Below, in pieces: positions 20,514 to 29,720 of a DNA stretch of 64,000 nucleotides; the first letter of the stretch is position 1, and each line of letters starts with the position of its first letter. A model generated the notes under the pieces. It saw only the letters and a list, made by a program, of their open reading frames with translations. It did not search any database and was not told the DNA's origin. The DNA is taken from contig FOCD01000002.1 of the NCBI GenBank assembly GCA_900110015.1, forward strand, positions 124,001-188,000, given 5' to 3'. Made by a program: the position numbers and the translations under genes. This stretch comes from Terribacillus saccharophilus. GTDB lineage: Bacteria; Bacillota; Bacilli; Bacillales; Amphibacillaceae.

Positions 20514-21551
20514 ATGAAAATTAAAGCTACATTGGAAAGAATCCCAGGGGGAATGATGGTCGTACCATTATTGCTTGCAGCTGTTTTAAATACATTCGCT
20601 CCTGATTTGCTTCGAATAGGAAATTTCACACAAGCATTGTTTGTTGATGGAGCCTCCACGTTAATTGCTTTATTCTTATTATGTACAGGGGCACAAATCA
20701 ATCTGAAATCATTCGGTCGTTCTTTAGGAAAAGGTGCAACATTACTTGTTACCAAGTGGGCTGTCGGGGCAGCATTTGGTTTACTCGCAATCTTATTTGC
20801 TGGCGAAGACGGTTTATGGCTTGGAATTGCGCCTATCGCTATGATTGCAGCTATGACAAACAGCAACGGTGGTATGTTCGTCGCACTTGTCGGCCAATAC
20901 GGAAGCAAGGAAGATAGAGCAGCATATTCTTTACTAGCTTTAAATGATGGGCCATTCCTTACAATGGTTGCATTATCCATCTTTGGCGCAATGGGATTTG
21001 TAAACGGTTTATTTTCTATCACTTCTTTCATAGCCGTTTTACTTCCAATTGCAGTTGGTATGGTTCTTGGTAATTTAGATGAGAACATGAGAAGCTTTTT
21101 GGAGCGCGGCAGCTCCATGCTTATTCCATTCTTTGCATTCGCCCTTGGTATGAGCATTGATTTCAAATCCATACTTTCCGGTGGATTAAGCGGGGTTATC
21201 CTTGGTCTGTTAACTGTATTTGTCACTGGTACAGCTGGTTACTTTGTATTCAAGGCCCTTAAATGGAATCCTATCGTTGGTGCAGCTGAAGGTTCTACAG
21301 CAGGTAATGCAGTAGCAACACCAGCAGCAATAGCAGCAGCTAATGCGAGCTTTGCTTCTGTTGTTGATATTGCTACAGTTCAAGTAGCGGCCTCTGTGGT
21401 TACAACTGCAGTTGTCCTTCCGATTTATGTAGGCTTCTTAGTGAAAAGGCTAGAGAAAAAAGGTTATCAATTTGAACAGAATCAAGATTCAGATATAACG
21501 GACGAGAATTCGGGAAATGTTTCGAAACAGATTACTAGTAATCAAGCTTAG
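20514..21551 (+). CDS. KdgT-family permease (2-keto-3-deoxygluconate transporter family)
   Basis: 345-residue membrane protein with about ten hydrophobic segments. The KdgT-family start is MKIKATLERIPGGMMVVPLL, followed by FLLCTGAQINLKS, AAMTNSNGGMFVAL, LLALNDGPFLTM and AEGSTAGNAVATPAAIA. The classical member takes up 2-keto-3-deoxygluconate. Beside a DUF1537 kinase and a PdxA-type dehydrogenase, the more likely cargo here is a four-carbon sugar acid. The frame is open for 29 codons upstream, but family alignment and a GAGGG site support ATG 20514. It has its own terminator. Confidence 0.82.
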   Translation: MKIKATLERIPGGMMVVPLLLAAVLNTFAPDLLRIGNFTQALFVDGASTLIALFLLCTGAQINLKSFGRSLGKGATLLVTKWAVGAAFGLLAILFAGEDGLWLGIAPIAMIAAMTNSNGGMFVALVGQYGSKEDRAAYSLLALNDGPFLTMVALSIFGAMGFVNGLFSITSFIAVLLPIAVGMVLGNLDENMRSFLERGSSMLIPFFAFALGMSIDFKSILSGGLSGVILGLLTVFVTGTAGYFVFKALKWNPIVGAAEGSTAGNAVATPAAIAAANASFASVVDIATVQVAASVVTTAVVLPIYVGFLVKRLEKKGYQFEQNQDSDITDENSGNVSKQITSNQA

Positions 21552-21558
21552 AGAAAAG

Positions 21559-21597
21559 AGGAACTGCCATATCAATTTGTGGCAGTTCTTTTTTTAT
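21559..21597 (+). terminator. Terminator of the KdgT-type gene
   Basis: GAACTGCCA (21561-21569) pairs with TGGCAGTTC (21580-21588), followed by TTTTTTT. The next 115 nt to the acs terminator carry no ORF. Confidence 0.9.
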
Positions 21598-21713
21598 CCA
21601 TAGTATTTACTAGCTTTAAACCTCTTTGAGTCAATCAATACTTACGCTTCAATTTAGTCCATCTTCAGTTTAGACCATATAGTCAGTGTAAGGTCACAGA
21701 TATGTCGAAGCAT

Positions 21714-21747
21714 AAAAAAACGCCCTCCTCATTTGGAAGGCGTTTTT
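21714..21747 (-). terminator. Terminator of the sulfur operon
   Basis: AAAAACGCC (21716-21724) pairs with GGCGTTTTT (21739-21747), with an inner TCC/GGA pairing. It overlaps the last codons and stop of the acyl-CoA synthetase gene and ends in a minus-strand T-run. Confidence 0.85.
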
Positions 21748-23414
21748 AATGCTAACTGTTTTTCTAATTCACGCTGCTTCAATTCCCGACGCAGGATCTT
21801 TCCGCTGATTTGTGTTTTCGGCAGCTCTGCCATTACTTCAATTTCCCTTGGTGCAGCATGAGCAGCCAAATTCTTACGGACGAACAATCGTAAAGATTCC
21901 AGCAGTTCCGGTGTCTCCTCATAGCCATCACGCAGTGTGATAAAAGCTTTAACGATTTCCCCGCGAACAGGATCCGGCTTCCCGATTACTCCCGCTTCTG
22001 CAACAGCAGGGTGTTCAATAAGCTTACTTTCTACTTCAAATGGACCGATCCGTTCACCTGAGCTATTGATCATGTCATCGTTCCGGCCTTGGAAGAAGAT
22101 ATAACCTTCTTCATCCTTCAACGCTAAATCACCGGAAATATACCAGCCAGGATAAACAAAGTAACTTTCATATTTCCCTCGATCGCCCCAGATATCCTGC
22201 ATAAGACCCGGCCATGGCGTTTTAACGGCAAGCTGACCAATTGAATTCGCTGGCAACTCATTCCCTTCATCATCCAGGATACCAACCTGAATGCCTGGGA
22301 ATGCACGTCCCATTGAGCCCGGTTTGATTGGTTCGGAAGGCAGATTGACGATAATATGTCCTCCAGTTTCTGTCATCCACCACGTATCGTGGATACGAAG
22401 CTGTAAGTTATCCCATGCCCATGTGATGACTTCCGGATTGAGCGGTTCTCCGACACTAAGAATATGACGCAAGCTAGTTAGATCATAATCCTTGTACAAA
22501 TCTCCTTTTGCCTTGAGCAGGCGGAAAGCAGTAGGTGCACTATATAGTGTTGTCACTTTGAGCTCTTCAATGATTTTGTACCAAGATTCAGCTTGGAAAC
22601 GTCCTCCTTGGATAACAATAGTTGCTCGGTTCAACCATGGCGCGAACAAGCCATAGACACTGCCAGTTACCCACCCAGGGTGTGACGTACACCAATACAC
22701 ATCATCATCTTGAACATCGAGCACCCATTTACCGGATACAGCATGGTGGATGAAGGAACGATGGGCATGCAGGACGCCTTTTGGCTTACCAGTCGAGCCG
22801 CTCGTATAATGGATCAGAAGACCGTCTTCTCTGTCGACCCATTCTACTTCTCCTGAAACAGATGCATCCGGCTCAGCTGCATCAATTTCTTCTATTAAAA
22901 GAATTTCCTGCAAGGAAGGAATATCCTCGGCTGGAACTCTGTTAATCAAGTCCTGATCTGTTATCAGCAATGTACCACCGCAATCATTAATCCGATCACG
23001 TACAGCATCTTCCATGAACGCTTCAAACAGCGGACCTGCAATCGCTCCAACACGGATGGTTGCCAGTATAGCAATGTAGCATTCAGGATTTTTCGGAAGA
23101 AAGATAAAAACACGGTCTCCCTTCTCTACTCCACGTGAACGAAGGACCTTCGCATAATGCTCAATTTTCTGCTGCAGCTGTTCGAATGTCAAACTGGATT
23201 GCAGCACCCCATCTTTCACATAATGCAAAGCAGTTTTTGATCCATATCCGTCCTCTACATGGCGGTCGACAGCTTCATAGGATGCGTTACACCTACCATC
23301 TTTTCTGCCGAGAAGCTCCTCTTCTAGCACTTTCCAATCATGGTTGTTCAGTGCTTCTTGATAGCTTGAAAGATTATGCTTTTTGTCCGATTTCGGTGAC
23401 AAGCTTGTAGTCAT
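21729..23414 (-). CDS. Acetyl-CoA synthetase (AcsA-like acyl-CoA synthetase)
   Basis: 561-residue adenylate-forming enzyme very like Bacillus AcsA. It has the P-loop HYTSGSTGKPKGVLHAH, PGWVTGSVYG, SVGEPLNPEVI, the acetate-pocket tryptophan in DTWWMTETGG, YISGDLALKDEEGY, and the C-terminal catalytic lysine in PKTQISGKILRR. It forms acetyl-CoA from acetate, ATP and CoA. The start lies inside the last 41 nt of the ABC ATPase gene, after a GGAAGG site, so the two are translationally coupled. Placement behind metX-metY suggests reuse of the acetate that MetY releases. Propionate or another short acid cannot be excluded. Confidence 0.85.
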   Translation of the reverse strand: MTTSLSPKSDKKHNLSSYQEALNNHDWKVLEEELLGRKDGRCNASYEAVDRHVEDGYGSKTALHYVKDGVLQSSLTFEQLQQKIEHYAKVLRSRGVEKGDRVFIFLPKNPECYIAILATIRVGAIAGPLFEAFMEDAVRDRINDCGGTLLITDQDLINRVPAEDIPSLQEILLIEEIDAAEPDASVSGEVEWVDREDGLLIHYTSGSTGKPKGVLHAHRSFIHHAVSGKWVLDVQDDDVYWCTSHPGWVTGSVYGLFAPWLNRATIVIQGGRFQAESWYKIIEELKVTTLYSAPTAFRLLKAKGDLYKDYDLTSLRHILSVGEPLNPEVITWAWDNLQLRIHDTWWMTETGGHIIVNLPSEPIKPGSMGRAFPGIQVGILDDEGNELPANSIGQLAVKTPWPGLMQDIWGDRGKYESYFVYPGWYISGDLALKDEEGYIFFQGRNDDMINSSGERIGPFEVESKLIEHPAVAEAGVIGKPDPVRGEIVKAFITLRDGYEETPELLESLRLFVRKNLAAHAAPREIEVMAELPKTQISGKILRRELKQRELEKQLALKTPSK

Positions 23415-24126
23415 ATGTCTGTTCCTTCCCTTCCAGTAGATCTAGTATGTCTTCTTTCCATTTTCCGAGCGCTGCACTTCCGCGAGAGCGCGGTCTTGTT
23501 AAAGCTATTTTCAAATCTTTGGCCAAAGTTGATGGTCGTCCTTGCAGGAGCAAGACACGATCACTCAAATATAAGGCTTCATCGATATCATGCGTAACGA
23601 GGATGATTGTGGTACCAGTTGTTTCCCAAATCTTCAAAAGAAGCTCTTGCAGCTGCATTTTTGTGAATGCATCAAGTGCACTAAACGGTTCATCCAGCAG
23701 AAGGATATCAGGCTCTGTCACAAGCGCACGTGCAATAGCTGCCCGCTGTGCCATACCGCCAGAAAGCTCCCGTGGATAGAGCTTTTCGGCTTCTTTTAGT
23801 CCGACAAGCTCCAAATACCGCCGTGCCTTCGCCTCATTTTCCTTGCGGTCTCCCTTCAAGCCGAAAGTGGCATTAGCTAAGACCGTTTTCCAAGGCAAGA
23901 GCCGCGGTTCCTGAAAGATAAAGCCAACACGCTGATCGGAAGGAATGCTGATGTTCCCTTCATAATCGTTATCAAGACCTGCCAGCGCCCGCAGAACCGT
24001 ACTCTTACCGCATCCGCTCGTACCGAGCAGACTTACAATTTCTCCTTTTCCAACAGAGAAATTCACTTGCTGCAATACTTGTTTTTCCCCGAAGCTTCTT
24101 CCCAGCGCCTTTACTTGTAATGTCAT
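23374..24126 (-). CDS. ABC transporter ATP-binding protein, aliphatic sulfonate type (SsuB-like)
   Basis: 250-residue importer ATPase with Walker A LLGTSGCGKSTVLRAL, Q-loop FIFQEPRLLPWKTV, signature LSGGMAQRAAIARAL, Walker B ILLLDEPFSALDAFT and H-loop LVTHDIDEAL. The LLPWKTV and AQRAAIARA variants are typical of the nitrate/sulfonate/taurine class. It energises the permease at 24143-24919 with the lipoprotein at 24926-25927. Its 3' end overlaps the acetyl-CoA synthetase start. Confidence 0.88.
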   Translation of the reverse strand: MTLQVKALGRSFGEKQVLQQVNFSVGKGEIVSLLGTSGCGKSTVLRALAGLDNDYEGNISIPSDQRVGFIFQEPRLLPWKTVLANATFGLKGDRKENEAKARRYLELVGLKEAEKLYPRELSGGMAQRAAIARALVTEPDILLLDEPFSALDAFTKMQLQELLLKIWETTGTTIILVTHDIDEALYLSDRVLLLQGRPSTLAKDLKIALTRPRSRGSAALGKWKEDILDLLEGKEQTYDYKLVTEIGQKA

Positions 24127-24142
24127 GCTGATTCCTCCCTTG

Positions 24143-24919
24143 TCATTTCGCTAATGCGGTATCCTGCCAATGAAGCGACCGCTTCTGAATGAGCTTCAGC
24201 ACCCAATCTGTCAATTTACCGAGCAGGGCAAACAAGAAAATACTGGCGATGATTACATCAGGAGAGTATGTGTTCTGCCCTAAAATAAGAAGGTAACCCA
24301 GCCCTTGGCTAGCACCCATGATTTCTGCAGCAACAACGAACATCCACCCTAAACCGAGACCGCTTCTCAAACCGGTAAGGAAAGACGGCAGAGATGCCGG
24401 AAGAATAATTCTTCTTACTAGTGCTACTCCATCGAGGCCATACATTCTGCCCACTTCAATAAGTTTTCTATCCACTCCGCGAATACCGTCAACGATATTC
24501 AAATAAACAGGGAAGAACACACCGACTGCAATCAATGTCACTTTTGATGTTTCGCCAATCCCCATCCAAAGGATGAACAGCGGAACCCATGCCAGCGACG
24601 GGATGGAGCGAAATGCTTGAATCAGCGGATCGAAGAATCGTTCCGCAAGCTCGGAATAGCCGACAAGTGTTCCCAAAAGAATAGCTGCGATTGTTCCAAT
24701 GATAAAACCAACAAACAGCCGATAAACAGTAAGTAATACATGATCCTGCAGAGTACCATCCTGCAAGTATGTAATGATGGTCGACAAAATAGCGCTAGGC
24801 GCAGGCAGTTGATAAGCAGGAATGACTCCTGCCCTGCTCAGAATCTCCCATGCTGCCAGCAATAAGATTGGCAGCAGTGAACCGAGCAGTACAGGATGTG
24901 TCCGTAATTTCTTCCACAT
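24143..24919 (-). CDS. ABC transporter permease, aliphatic sulfonate type (SsuC-like)
   Basis: 258-residue inner-membrane permease with about six hydrophobic segments. The BPD_transp_1 domain includes SLAWVPLFILWMGIGE, VDRKLIEVGRMYGLDG and the EAA-type loop RRIILPASLPSFLTGLRSGL. These are hallmarks of the SsuC/TauC group. It lies between the substrate-binding lipoprotein (6-nt spacing) and the ATPase (16-nt spacing) in one operon. Confidence 0.87.
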   Translation of the reverse strand: MWKKLRTHPVLLGSLLPILLLAAWEILSRAGVIPAYQLPAPSAILSTIITYLQDGTLQDHVLLTVYRLFVGFIIGTIAAILLGTLVGYSELAERFFDPLIQAFRSIPSLAWVPLFILWMGIGETSKVTLIAVGVFFPVYLNIVDGIRGVDRKLIEVGRMYGLDGVALVRRIILPASLPSFLTGLRSGLGLGWMFVVAAEIMGASQGLGYLLILGQNTYSPDVIIASIFLFALLGKLTDWVLKLIQKRSLHWQDTALAK

Positions 24920-24925
24920 AAATCA

Positions 24926-25927
24926 TCATTCCTCTCCAAGTTCTTGTGCGAATTTCGGTTCAATATAAGCATCAACCGTTTCCGCTACATCTTTGTTGCC
25001 TTTCCATAGATTCGCCTTTTCCAGAACAGCACCTGATTGATTCAGAATCTCTCGCTGCGTATCGCCTGGGACAGATTCAGAGAAATCATTCCGTTCCAGC
25101 TGCTTTGCTGCAACTTCTTGGCTGATTCCTGCCTCTTTAGCAACAATCTCCGCTGTCTCTTCCGGATTCTCTTCTATCCATGCTCTTGCTTTGTCATAAA
25201 GTTTCAAGACTTCTTTTACTTCTTCAGGATGATTTTCAGCGAATTCTTCCCGAACGTTCAGGAAATTATATGTGTTGAAGTCCTCATTCCGATAGAAAAG
25301 CTGTGCGTCATTCTCTAGTTCAAGCTTTGCCATATGCGGATCAAGTCCTGCCCATGCATCTACATCACCTGAGAGCAAAGCGCTCGCTCCGTCGGCATGC
25401 TGCAGGTTGACGATTTCGACATCCTGCTCATCTAGACCAGCTTCCTGCAAAGTACGCTGCAAGAAGATATACGGATCTGTTCCAACAGTAGCGGCGACTT
25501 TCTTTCCTTTCAAGTCGGCAGGCTCTTTAATGTCGCTGTCCTTTGCCGCAACCAATGCTGTCCATTCTGGTTTGGACGCCAGATATATACCTTGAATCGG
25601 ATTGCCATTAGCCTTGGCAAGCAAGGCGGCACTGCCAGCTGTAGAACCGAAATCCACGCTGTTACTGTTTAAAAATTCAAGTGCCTTATTACTCCCTTGG
25701 CTAAGTGTCCAAGTCACTTCAATGTCAGAATCCTTGAATGCTTCTTCTGCCCATCCTTTGTTCTTTATCACCAGACTTGCTGGAGAGGAGTAAGCATAAT
25801 CCAAGCGAATTTGTTTTAATTCACCAGATGCACTGCTTGAGTTCCCGCAAGCTGCCAGAAATACGATTACAACTAAACTAAGTAAAGCTAGTAAACTTCT
25901 TTTATCTATAAGGGGAATCTTATTCAT
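24926..25927 (-). CDS. ABC transporter substrate-binding lipoprotein, aliphatic sulfonate type (SsuA-like)
   Basis: About 333 residues. A signal peptide ends in the lipobox LAAC, predicting a lipid-anchored protein on the outer face of the membrane. The body fits the NMT1/SsuA fold: [52 protein letters not shown] and [12 protein letters not shown]. Likely cargo is an alkanesulfonate; taurine or a sulfate ester is possible. ATG 25927 follows AAAGGAG by 9 nt; a TTG one codon earlier is also possible. The start overlaps the metY 3' end, so synthesis is coupled. Confidence 0.85.
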   Translation of the reverse strand: MNKIPLIDKRSLLALLSLVVIVFLAACGNSSSASGELKQIRLDYAYSSPASLVIKNKGWAEEAFKDSDIEVTWTLSQGSNKALEFLNSNSVDFGSTAGSAALLAKANGNPIQGIYLASKPEWTALVAAKDSDIKEPADLKGKKVAATVGTDPYIFLQRTLQEAGLDEQDVEIVNLQHADGASALLSGDVDAWAGLDPHMAKLELENDAQLFYRNEDFNTYNFLNVREEFAENHPEEVKEVLKLYDKARAWIEENPEETAEIVAKEAGISQEVAAKQLERNDFSESVPGDTQREILNQSGAVLEKANLWKGNKDVAETVDAYIEPKFAQELGEE

Positions 25928-27710
25928 CAATCGTTACTCCTTTGTTATCCAGTTCACAGGCATAAGTACTGATTGTTCCGCGCAGGCGCTGTGCTTCTTT
26001 GTAAGTGCAGCGATTATGAACAACTTCCAATCCTGCTTCCCTGGCGATAGCTGCAGCTTCTTGCGAAACGACACCTTCTTGGAGCCAGAAGATTTCTGGA
26101 CGTACTTCGGCTGCTTCCTTAGCTAGCTCCACAGCTGCTTCGGGACTGCGGAAAATCTGAGCAATATCGATTTTCTCAGGCACGCTTGTCAAATCGGGAT
26201 AAGCTTTTTCTCCCAATACACTCGTTTCAGCAGGGTTAACCGGAATAATTTTGTAGCCAAGTCGCTGCATCTTGCGAGCCAAACGGTTGCTTGGGCGCTG
26301 TTCCTTACTGCTCAAGCCTACTACTGCAATAGTTTTTTGACGGCCTGTCGCATCTGTCGCACTGCCGAGCGCTTCCCGGATAACGGCTTCATCATTGATA
26401 ACGATTTTCCGTGATTCAGAACGGATTCCCGTCGCTTTTTCCAATGCTCTGTCCAAATCATGAATAAGATCATCCACTGACTCAATTCCAACAGACAAGC
26501 GTACCAATTCCTCTTTCACTCCCGTAGCAGCGAGCCCTTCTGCATCCAGCTGCAGATGTGTTGTTGATGCAGGATGTATAATCAATGATTTTGCATCTCC
26601 GACGTTGGCAACGTGTGACCAAAGCGCCACATTATTGATCAGTGTGGCACCAGCTTTTCTGCCACCCTTAATACCAAAATTAACAATGGAACCAGTACCA
26701 AATGGAAGTACTTTCTTTCCTAATTCATAGGATGGATGGCTGCTGAGTCCTGGATAAGCAACCCAATCAACTGCGGGATGCTGCTCAAGATAGTTCGCAA
26801 GCTTTTCTGCATTTTGGACGTGGCGTTCAACGCGCAAGTGCAAAGTCTCTAGCCCCTGAATCAGCTGCCATGCATTAAACGGACTAAGCGCAGCGCCTAA
26901 ATCACGCAGTAATTGCACACGCAATTTTGTACTGAAAGCAAGGGTTCCGAAATCAAATGCATAGCGGATGCCATTGTAGCTCGGATCCGGCTCTGTAAAT
27001 GTCGGAAATTTCGGTGAATTCCAATCAAACCTGCCTCCGTCAACAATCAATCCTCCAATAGAAGTACCATGACCGCCAATCCACTTCGTCGCACTGTGAA
27101 CAACAATATCAGCACCAAGTGTGATCGGTTTGCTCAAAATAGGTGTAGCAAATGTACTGTCAACGATTAGCGGAATACCCGCATCATGCGCCACTTCGGC
27201 TACGGCTTCCACGTCTAGTACATGCAGACTCGGGTTTCCGATAATCTCTGCAAATACAGCCTTCGTTTTGTCTGTAATCGCTGCACGGAAAGCTTCCGGA
27301 TCAGTTGGGTCGACGAATTTTACGTTGATTCCATAACGCGGAAGCGTCGTTTGGAATAGATTATACGTTCCGCCATACAAATTGGTCGCTGCTACGATTT
27401 CATCTCCAGCTGCAGCCAGATTTAGGATGCTGTAACTGATTGCTGCCATTCCAGAAGCAACTGCAACTGCTGCAACGCCGTCTTCCAGCAATGCAATCCG
27501 TTTTTCTAATACATCGACGGTAGGGTTACCAATACGGGAATAAATGTTACCTGGTTCATCCAATGCGAATAGACGCTCAGCATGATCTGTATCATGGAAA
27601 AGGTATGAAGTTGTTTGATAAAGCGGTACTGCTCTTGAACCTGTTGTCGGATCTGGTGCTTGACCACCGTGTAATGCTAATGTCTCTGCTTTATATACTT
27701 GATCTGTCAT
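25920..27710 (-). CDS. metY: O-acetylhomoserine sulfhydrylase fused to a CoA-binding domain
   Basis: 596-residue two-domain protein. Residues 1 to ~430 form a Cys/Met-metabolism PLP enzyme of MetY type: [35 protein letters not shown], and the PLP lysine in [17 protein letters not shown]. It makes homocysteine and acetate from O-acetylhomoserine and sulfide. Residues ~455-580 form a YccU-type CoA-binding Rossmann domain ([39 protein letters not shown]). Start at ATG 27710, 9 nt from GGAGG; upstream codons run into the riboswitch terminator. Expression is controlled by the S-box just upstream. Confidence 0.92.
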   Translation of the reverse strand: MTDQVYKAETLALHGGQAPDPTTGSRAVPLYQTTSYLFHDTDHAERLFALDEPGNIYSRIGNPTVDVLEKRIALLEDGVAAVAVASGMAAISYSILNLAAAGDEIVAATNLYGGTYNLFQTTLPRYGINVKFVDPTDPEAFRAAITDKTKAVFAEIIGNPSLHVLDVEAVAEVAHDAGIPLIVDSTFATPILSKPITLGADIVVHSATKWIGGHGTSIGGLIVDGGRFDWNSPKFPTFTEPDPSYNGIRYAFDFGTLAFSTKLRVQLLRDLGAALSPFNAWQLIQGLETLHLRVERHVQNAEKLANYLEQHPAVDWVAYPGLSSHPSYELGKKVLPFGTGSIVNFGIKGGRKAGATLINNVALWSHVANVGDAKSLIIHPASTTHLQLDAEGLAATGVKEELVRLSVGIESVDDLIHDLDRALEKATGIRSESRKIVINDEAVIREALGSATDATGRQKTIAVVGLSSKEQRPSNRLARKMQRLGYKIIPVNPAETSVLGEKAYPDLTSVPEKIDIAQIFRSPEAAVELAKEAAEVRPEIFWLQEGVVSQEAAAIAREAGLEVVHNRCTYKEAQRLRGTISTYACELDNKGVTIDE

Positions 27711-27738
27711 TTTGTCATTCCTCCAATTTTTATATAGA

Positions 27739-27893
27739 TGAAAAAAGCAGCTTCCGGTAAGAAGCTGCTGCATAAGCATGAAACTTCTTATCTCTCAAAC
27801 TCTTTGTTTGCTGGAAGTAGCACCTTCCAAGCATTGCTGCTTGCAGGTTGCCGGGCATCATAGGACCAGTCCCTCCGCCTCTCTTGATAAGTT
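27739..27893 (-). promoter_or_regulatory. S-box (SAM-I riboswitch) with terminator, upstream of metY
   Basis: Minus-strand RNA begins with CTTATCAAGAGAGGCGGAG next to GGGACTGG, then GATGCCCGGCAACC, AAGGTGCTA and closing GAGAGATAAG, the SAM-I core (about 27784-27893). A GCAGCTTC/GAAGCTGC terminator stem (27747-27768) with a T-run follows. High SAM should terminate before metY. It starts 2 nt after the metX stop, so it works as an intercistronic element. Confidence 0.95.
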
Positions 27894-27894
27894 A

Positions 27895-28962
27895 TTATGA
27901 AATTTTCATAGGCTGCTGAAGCACCTCACGGATATGATGTCCCCATTTTTCAAATTCGAGCAGAAAGCCATCATGTCCATAAATTGTTTTAACGTCTATA
28001 TGACGGGCACCCGGAACTGCCGCTGCAAAGCGCTCAATCTCTTCCGGTGGAAACAGCAGATCTCTGGAGAAGCCGAATGTCAGTACAATCGCTTTTATAC
28101 TTTGAGCAGCAGACTGCCATCCTCCTCTTCCCCTTCCGATATCATGGCTGTTCATCGCTTCTAATAATGTCACGTAACAATTAGCATCAAAGCGATTGAC
28201 GAGTTTCTCTCCTTGGTAGTTCAAATATGATTCCACTTCATAAGCTGCATCGTCCCTGCGGGAGGCAGCGCGGCGGAAGCGTTCATTATATTGATGATCA
28301 GAACGGTAAGTAAGCATTCCTACCATCCTTGCAAGTCCGAGTCCAGCAGCTGGTGGTTTATCAGCTGTGTAATTACCATTGTTCCAATTGTGATCGGAAG
28401 TAATAGCTGTCTTAGCTAAGTGATTGTAGGCAATTGCATAATCACTTACATAAGGAGTTGCCGCCAAGGGGATCAGCACATCCATGAAATCTGGATACAT
28501 GACACCCCATTCCAGTACTTGCATTCCTCCTAAAGATCCTCCGATCACAGCCCTTAAATGAGAGATTCCTAGCTTCTCCAATGCAAGACGCTGAACCGAA
28601 ACCATGTCACGGATCGTAATAGCAGGAAAAGCTGCCGCATACCTATCACCTGAAACTGGATCTGCCGATAAGGCACTTGTTGTACCATTACAGCCGCCCA
28701 GCACATTACATGTAATTATTTGATACCGGCCGGTGTCGATAAACCCTCCAGGCTTAAGCAATCCGCTCCACCAGCCTGGAACTGTACCATTACCAACCGC
28801 AAGTTGATCTCCTGTCAGCGCATGGCAGATCAGCACCGTTTCTCCTGATTCGGGTCCGCTTCTTTCATAAGCTACTTCCACCTGTGAAAGGATTTCACCT
28901 GATTCAAGCTCGATATCCCCTATTAGAAGTTTTCCGGTTTGGTATGACTGTTGTGACCCCAT
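27895..28962 (-). CDS. metX: Homoserine O-acetyltransferase
   Basis: 355-residue alpha/beta-hydrolase-fold acyltransferase of the MetX family, which makes O-acetylhomoserine from homoserine and acetyl-CoA. Signatures: LICHALTGDQ, WWSGLLKPGGFIDTGRYQI, NVLGGCNGTT, nucleophile Ser in AVIGGSLGGMQVLEW, FSRDLLFPPEE, and catalytic His in YGHDGFLLE. ATG 28962 is the first methionine that fits the family N-terminus; GGAGG is 13 nt away, a little far. Acyl specificity (acetyl versus succinyl) is inferred from the MetY partner. It has its own promoter and S-box. Confidence 0.93.
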   Translation of the reverse strand: MGSQQSYQTGKLLIGDIELESGEILSQVEVAYERSGPESGETVLICHALTGDQLAVGNGTVPGWWSGLLKPGGFIDTGRYQIITCNVLGGCNGTTSALSADPVSGDRYAAAFPAITIRDMVSVQRLALEKLGISHLRAVIGGSLGGMQVLEWGVMYPDFMDVLIPLAATPYVSDYAIAYNHLAKTAITSDHNWNNGNYTADKPPAAGLGLARMVGMLTYRSDHQYNERFRRAASRRDDAAYEVESYLNYQGEKLVNRFDANCYVTLLEAMNSHDIGRGRGGWQSAAQSIKAIVLTFGFSRDLLFPPEEIERFAAAVPGARHIDVKTIYGHDGFLLEFEKWGHHIREVLQQPMKIS

Positions 28963-28984
28963 GTTCCGTACACTTCCTCCCCTC

Positions 28985-29150
28985 AAAATAAAAAAACCAC
29001 CCTGAGAGGACAGGGTGGCAATATGTACCGACATGTCTCTCTCATCTCTAAAGTGCATACGCACTTTCAGGAATTAGCACCTTATAAGCATTTCTGCTTG
29101 CAGGTTGCCGGGCATCGTCGGGCCAGTCCCTCCGCCTCTCTTGATAAGAG
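28985..29150 (-). promoter_or_regulatory. S-box (SAM-I riboswitch) with terminator, upstream of metX
   Basis: Minus strand carries CTCTTATCAAGAGAGGCGGAG, GGGACTGGCCCGA, GATGCCCGGCAACC and AAGGTGCTAATTCC (about 29035-29150). The terminator stem CCACCCTG/CAGGGTGG (28997-29018) is followed by a 7-T run. It closely resembles the metY S-box. Confidence 0.95.
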
Positions 29151-29173
29151 CTTGCTATTTATTTGTTAACAGG

Positions 29174-29202
29174 ATTGTAGCATGGGTTAAAATATGAGTC
29201 AA
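29174..29202 (-). promoter_or_regulatory. Sigma-A promoter of the metX sulfur operon
   Basis: Minus strand: -35 TTGACT (29197-29202), 17-nt spacer, -10 TACAAT (29174-29179), just ahead of the S-box. Confidence 0.8.
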
Positions 29203-29255
29203 CTATAAATTCTGAAATTTCCATTTACGCTGTAAAATTCCCCAGAAATTTGGAC

Positions 29256-29502
29256 GCCCCGCATCAGCTAATGCCAATGCGGGGCTAATAATGTAACTTT
29301 TCTATTGTAAGTAGAGGATACCTAATACATCCTCTTGCCGCGGTACTTGTTCCACATGGTAGTTTACACTTAAACGATGCAATCCCTACCTCTATTGCAT
29401 CCTCACGGCTCCTAGGCCGCTCCAGTCTGAATAAGTACTTCTAATTAAAACTATAGCAGAATGCCAATGATCTTCGATAAAGTTACTTAAACATCGAAGA
29501 CG
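29256..29502 (-). ncRNA. Candidate structured non-coding RNA
   Basis: No ORF of note, but dense secondary structure downstream of a near-consensus promoter. Stems in 5'-3' order on the minus strand: TCTTCGAT/ATCGAAGA (29492-29499 with 29471-29478); a long-range helix 29429-29438 with 29343-29352 enclosing small hairpins including GATGCAAT/ATTGCATC (29376-29401); AGAGGAT/ATCCTCT (29313-29335); and a final 9-bp GC-rich stem GCCCCGCAT/ATGCGGGGC (29256-29285) that may terminate it, though its T-run is poor. I could not match it to S-box, T-box, lysine, M-box, 6S or tmRNA signatures. One long-range pair fits better on the plus strand, so the strand is not certain. Confidence 0.5.
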
Positions 29503-29508
29503 TTAACT

Positions 29509-29537
29509 ATCTTATCATGCTTTACAATTATTGTCAA
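29509..29537 (-). promoter_or_regulatory. Near-consensus sigma-A promoter for the candidate ncRNA
   Basis: Minus strand: -35 TTGACA (29532-29537), 17-nt spacer, -10 TAAGAT (29509-29514). It is one of the best promoters in the window, yet no coding gene follows before the separate metX promoter 300 nt on. The plus-strand stretch 29538-29720 shows no other element. Confidence 0.75.
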
Positions 29538-29720
29538 ACTCCCGATGGAGCGCCTATCCGCAGCTATCTATCTATTCCCGCTGTAACACCGCGCAAACTA
29601 CTCCAAATTTCCCATATTTCTTAAATTCGGCACTATTTTAGTAACGCTTCATGACAAAAGCCCTGAAAACACTTACACGAGTTGGTCAGAAATATTCACG
29701 TAAGATAACCTGACAAGTTT

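Noticed and set aside
29330-29360. T-box-like text GTGGAAC...ACCGCGG on the minus strand
   Set aside because: Six extra bases split the conserved box, the flanking stem uses these bases for another helix, and no specifier or terminator fits.
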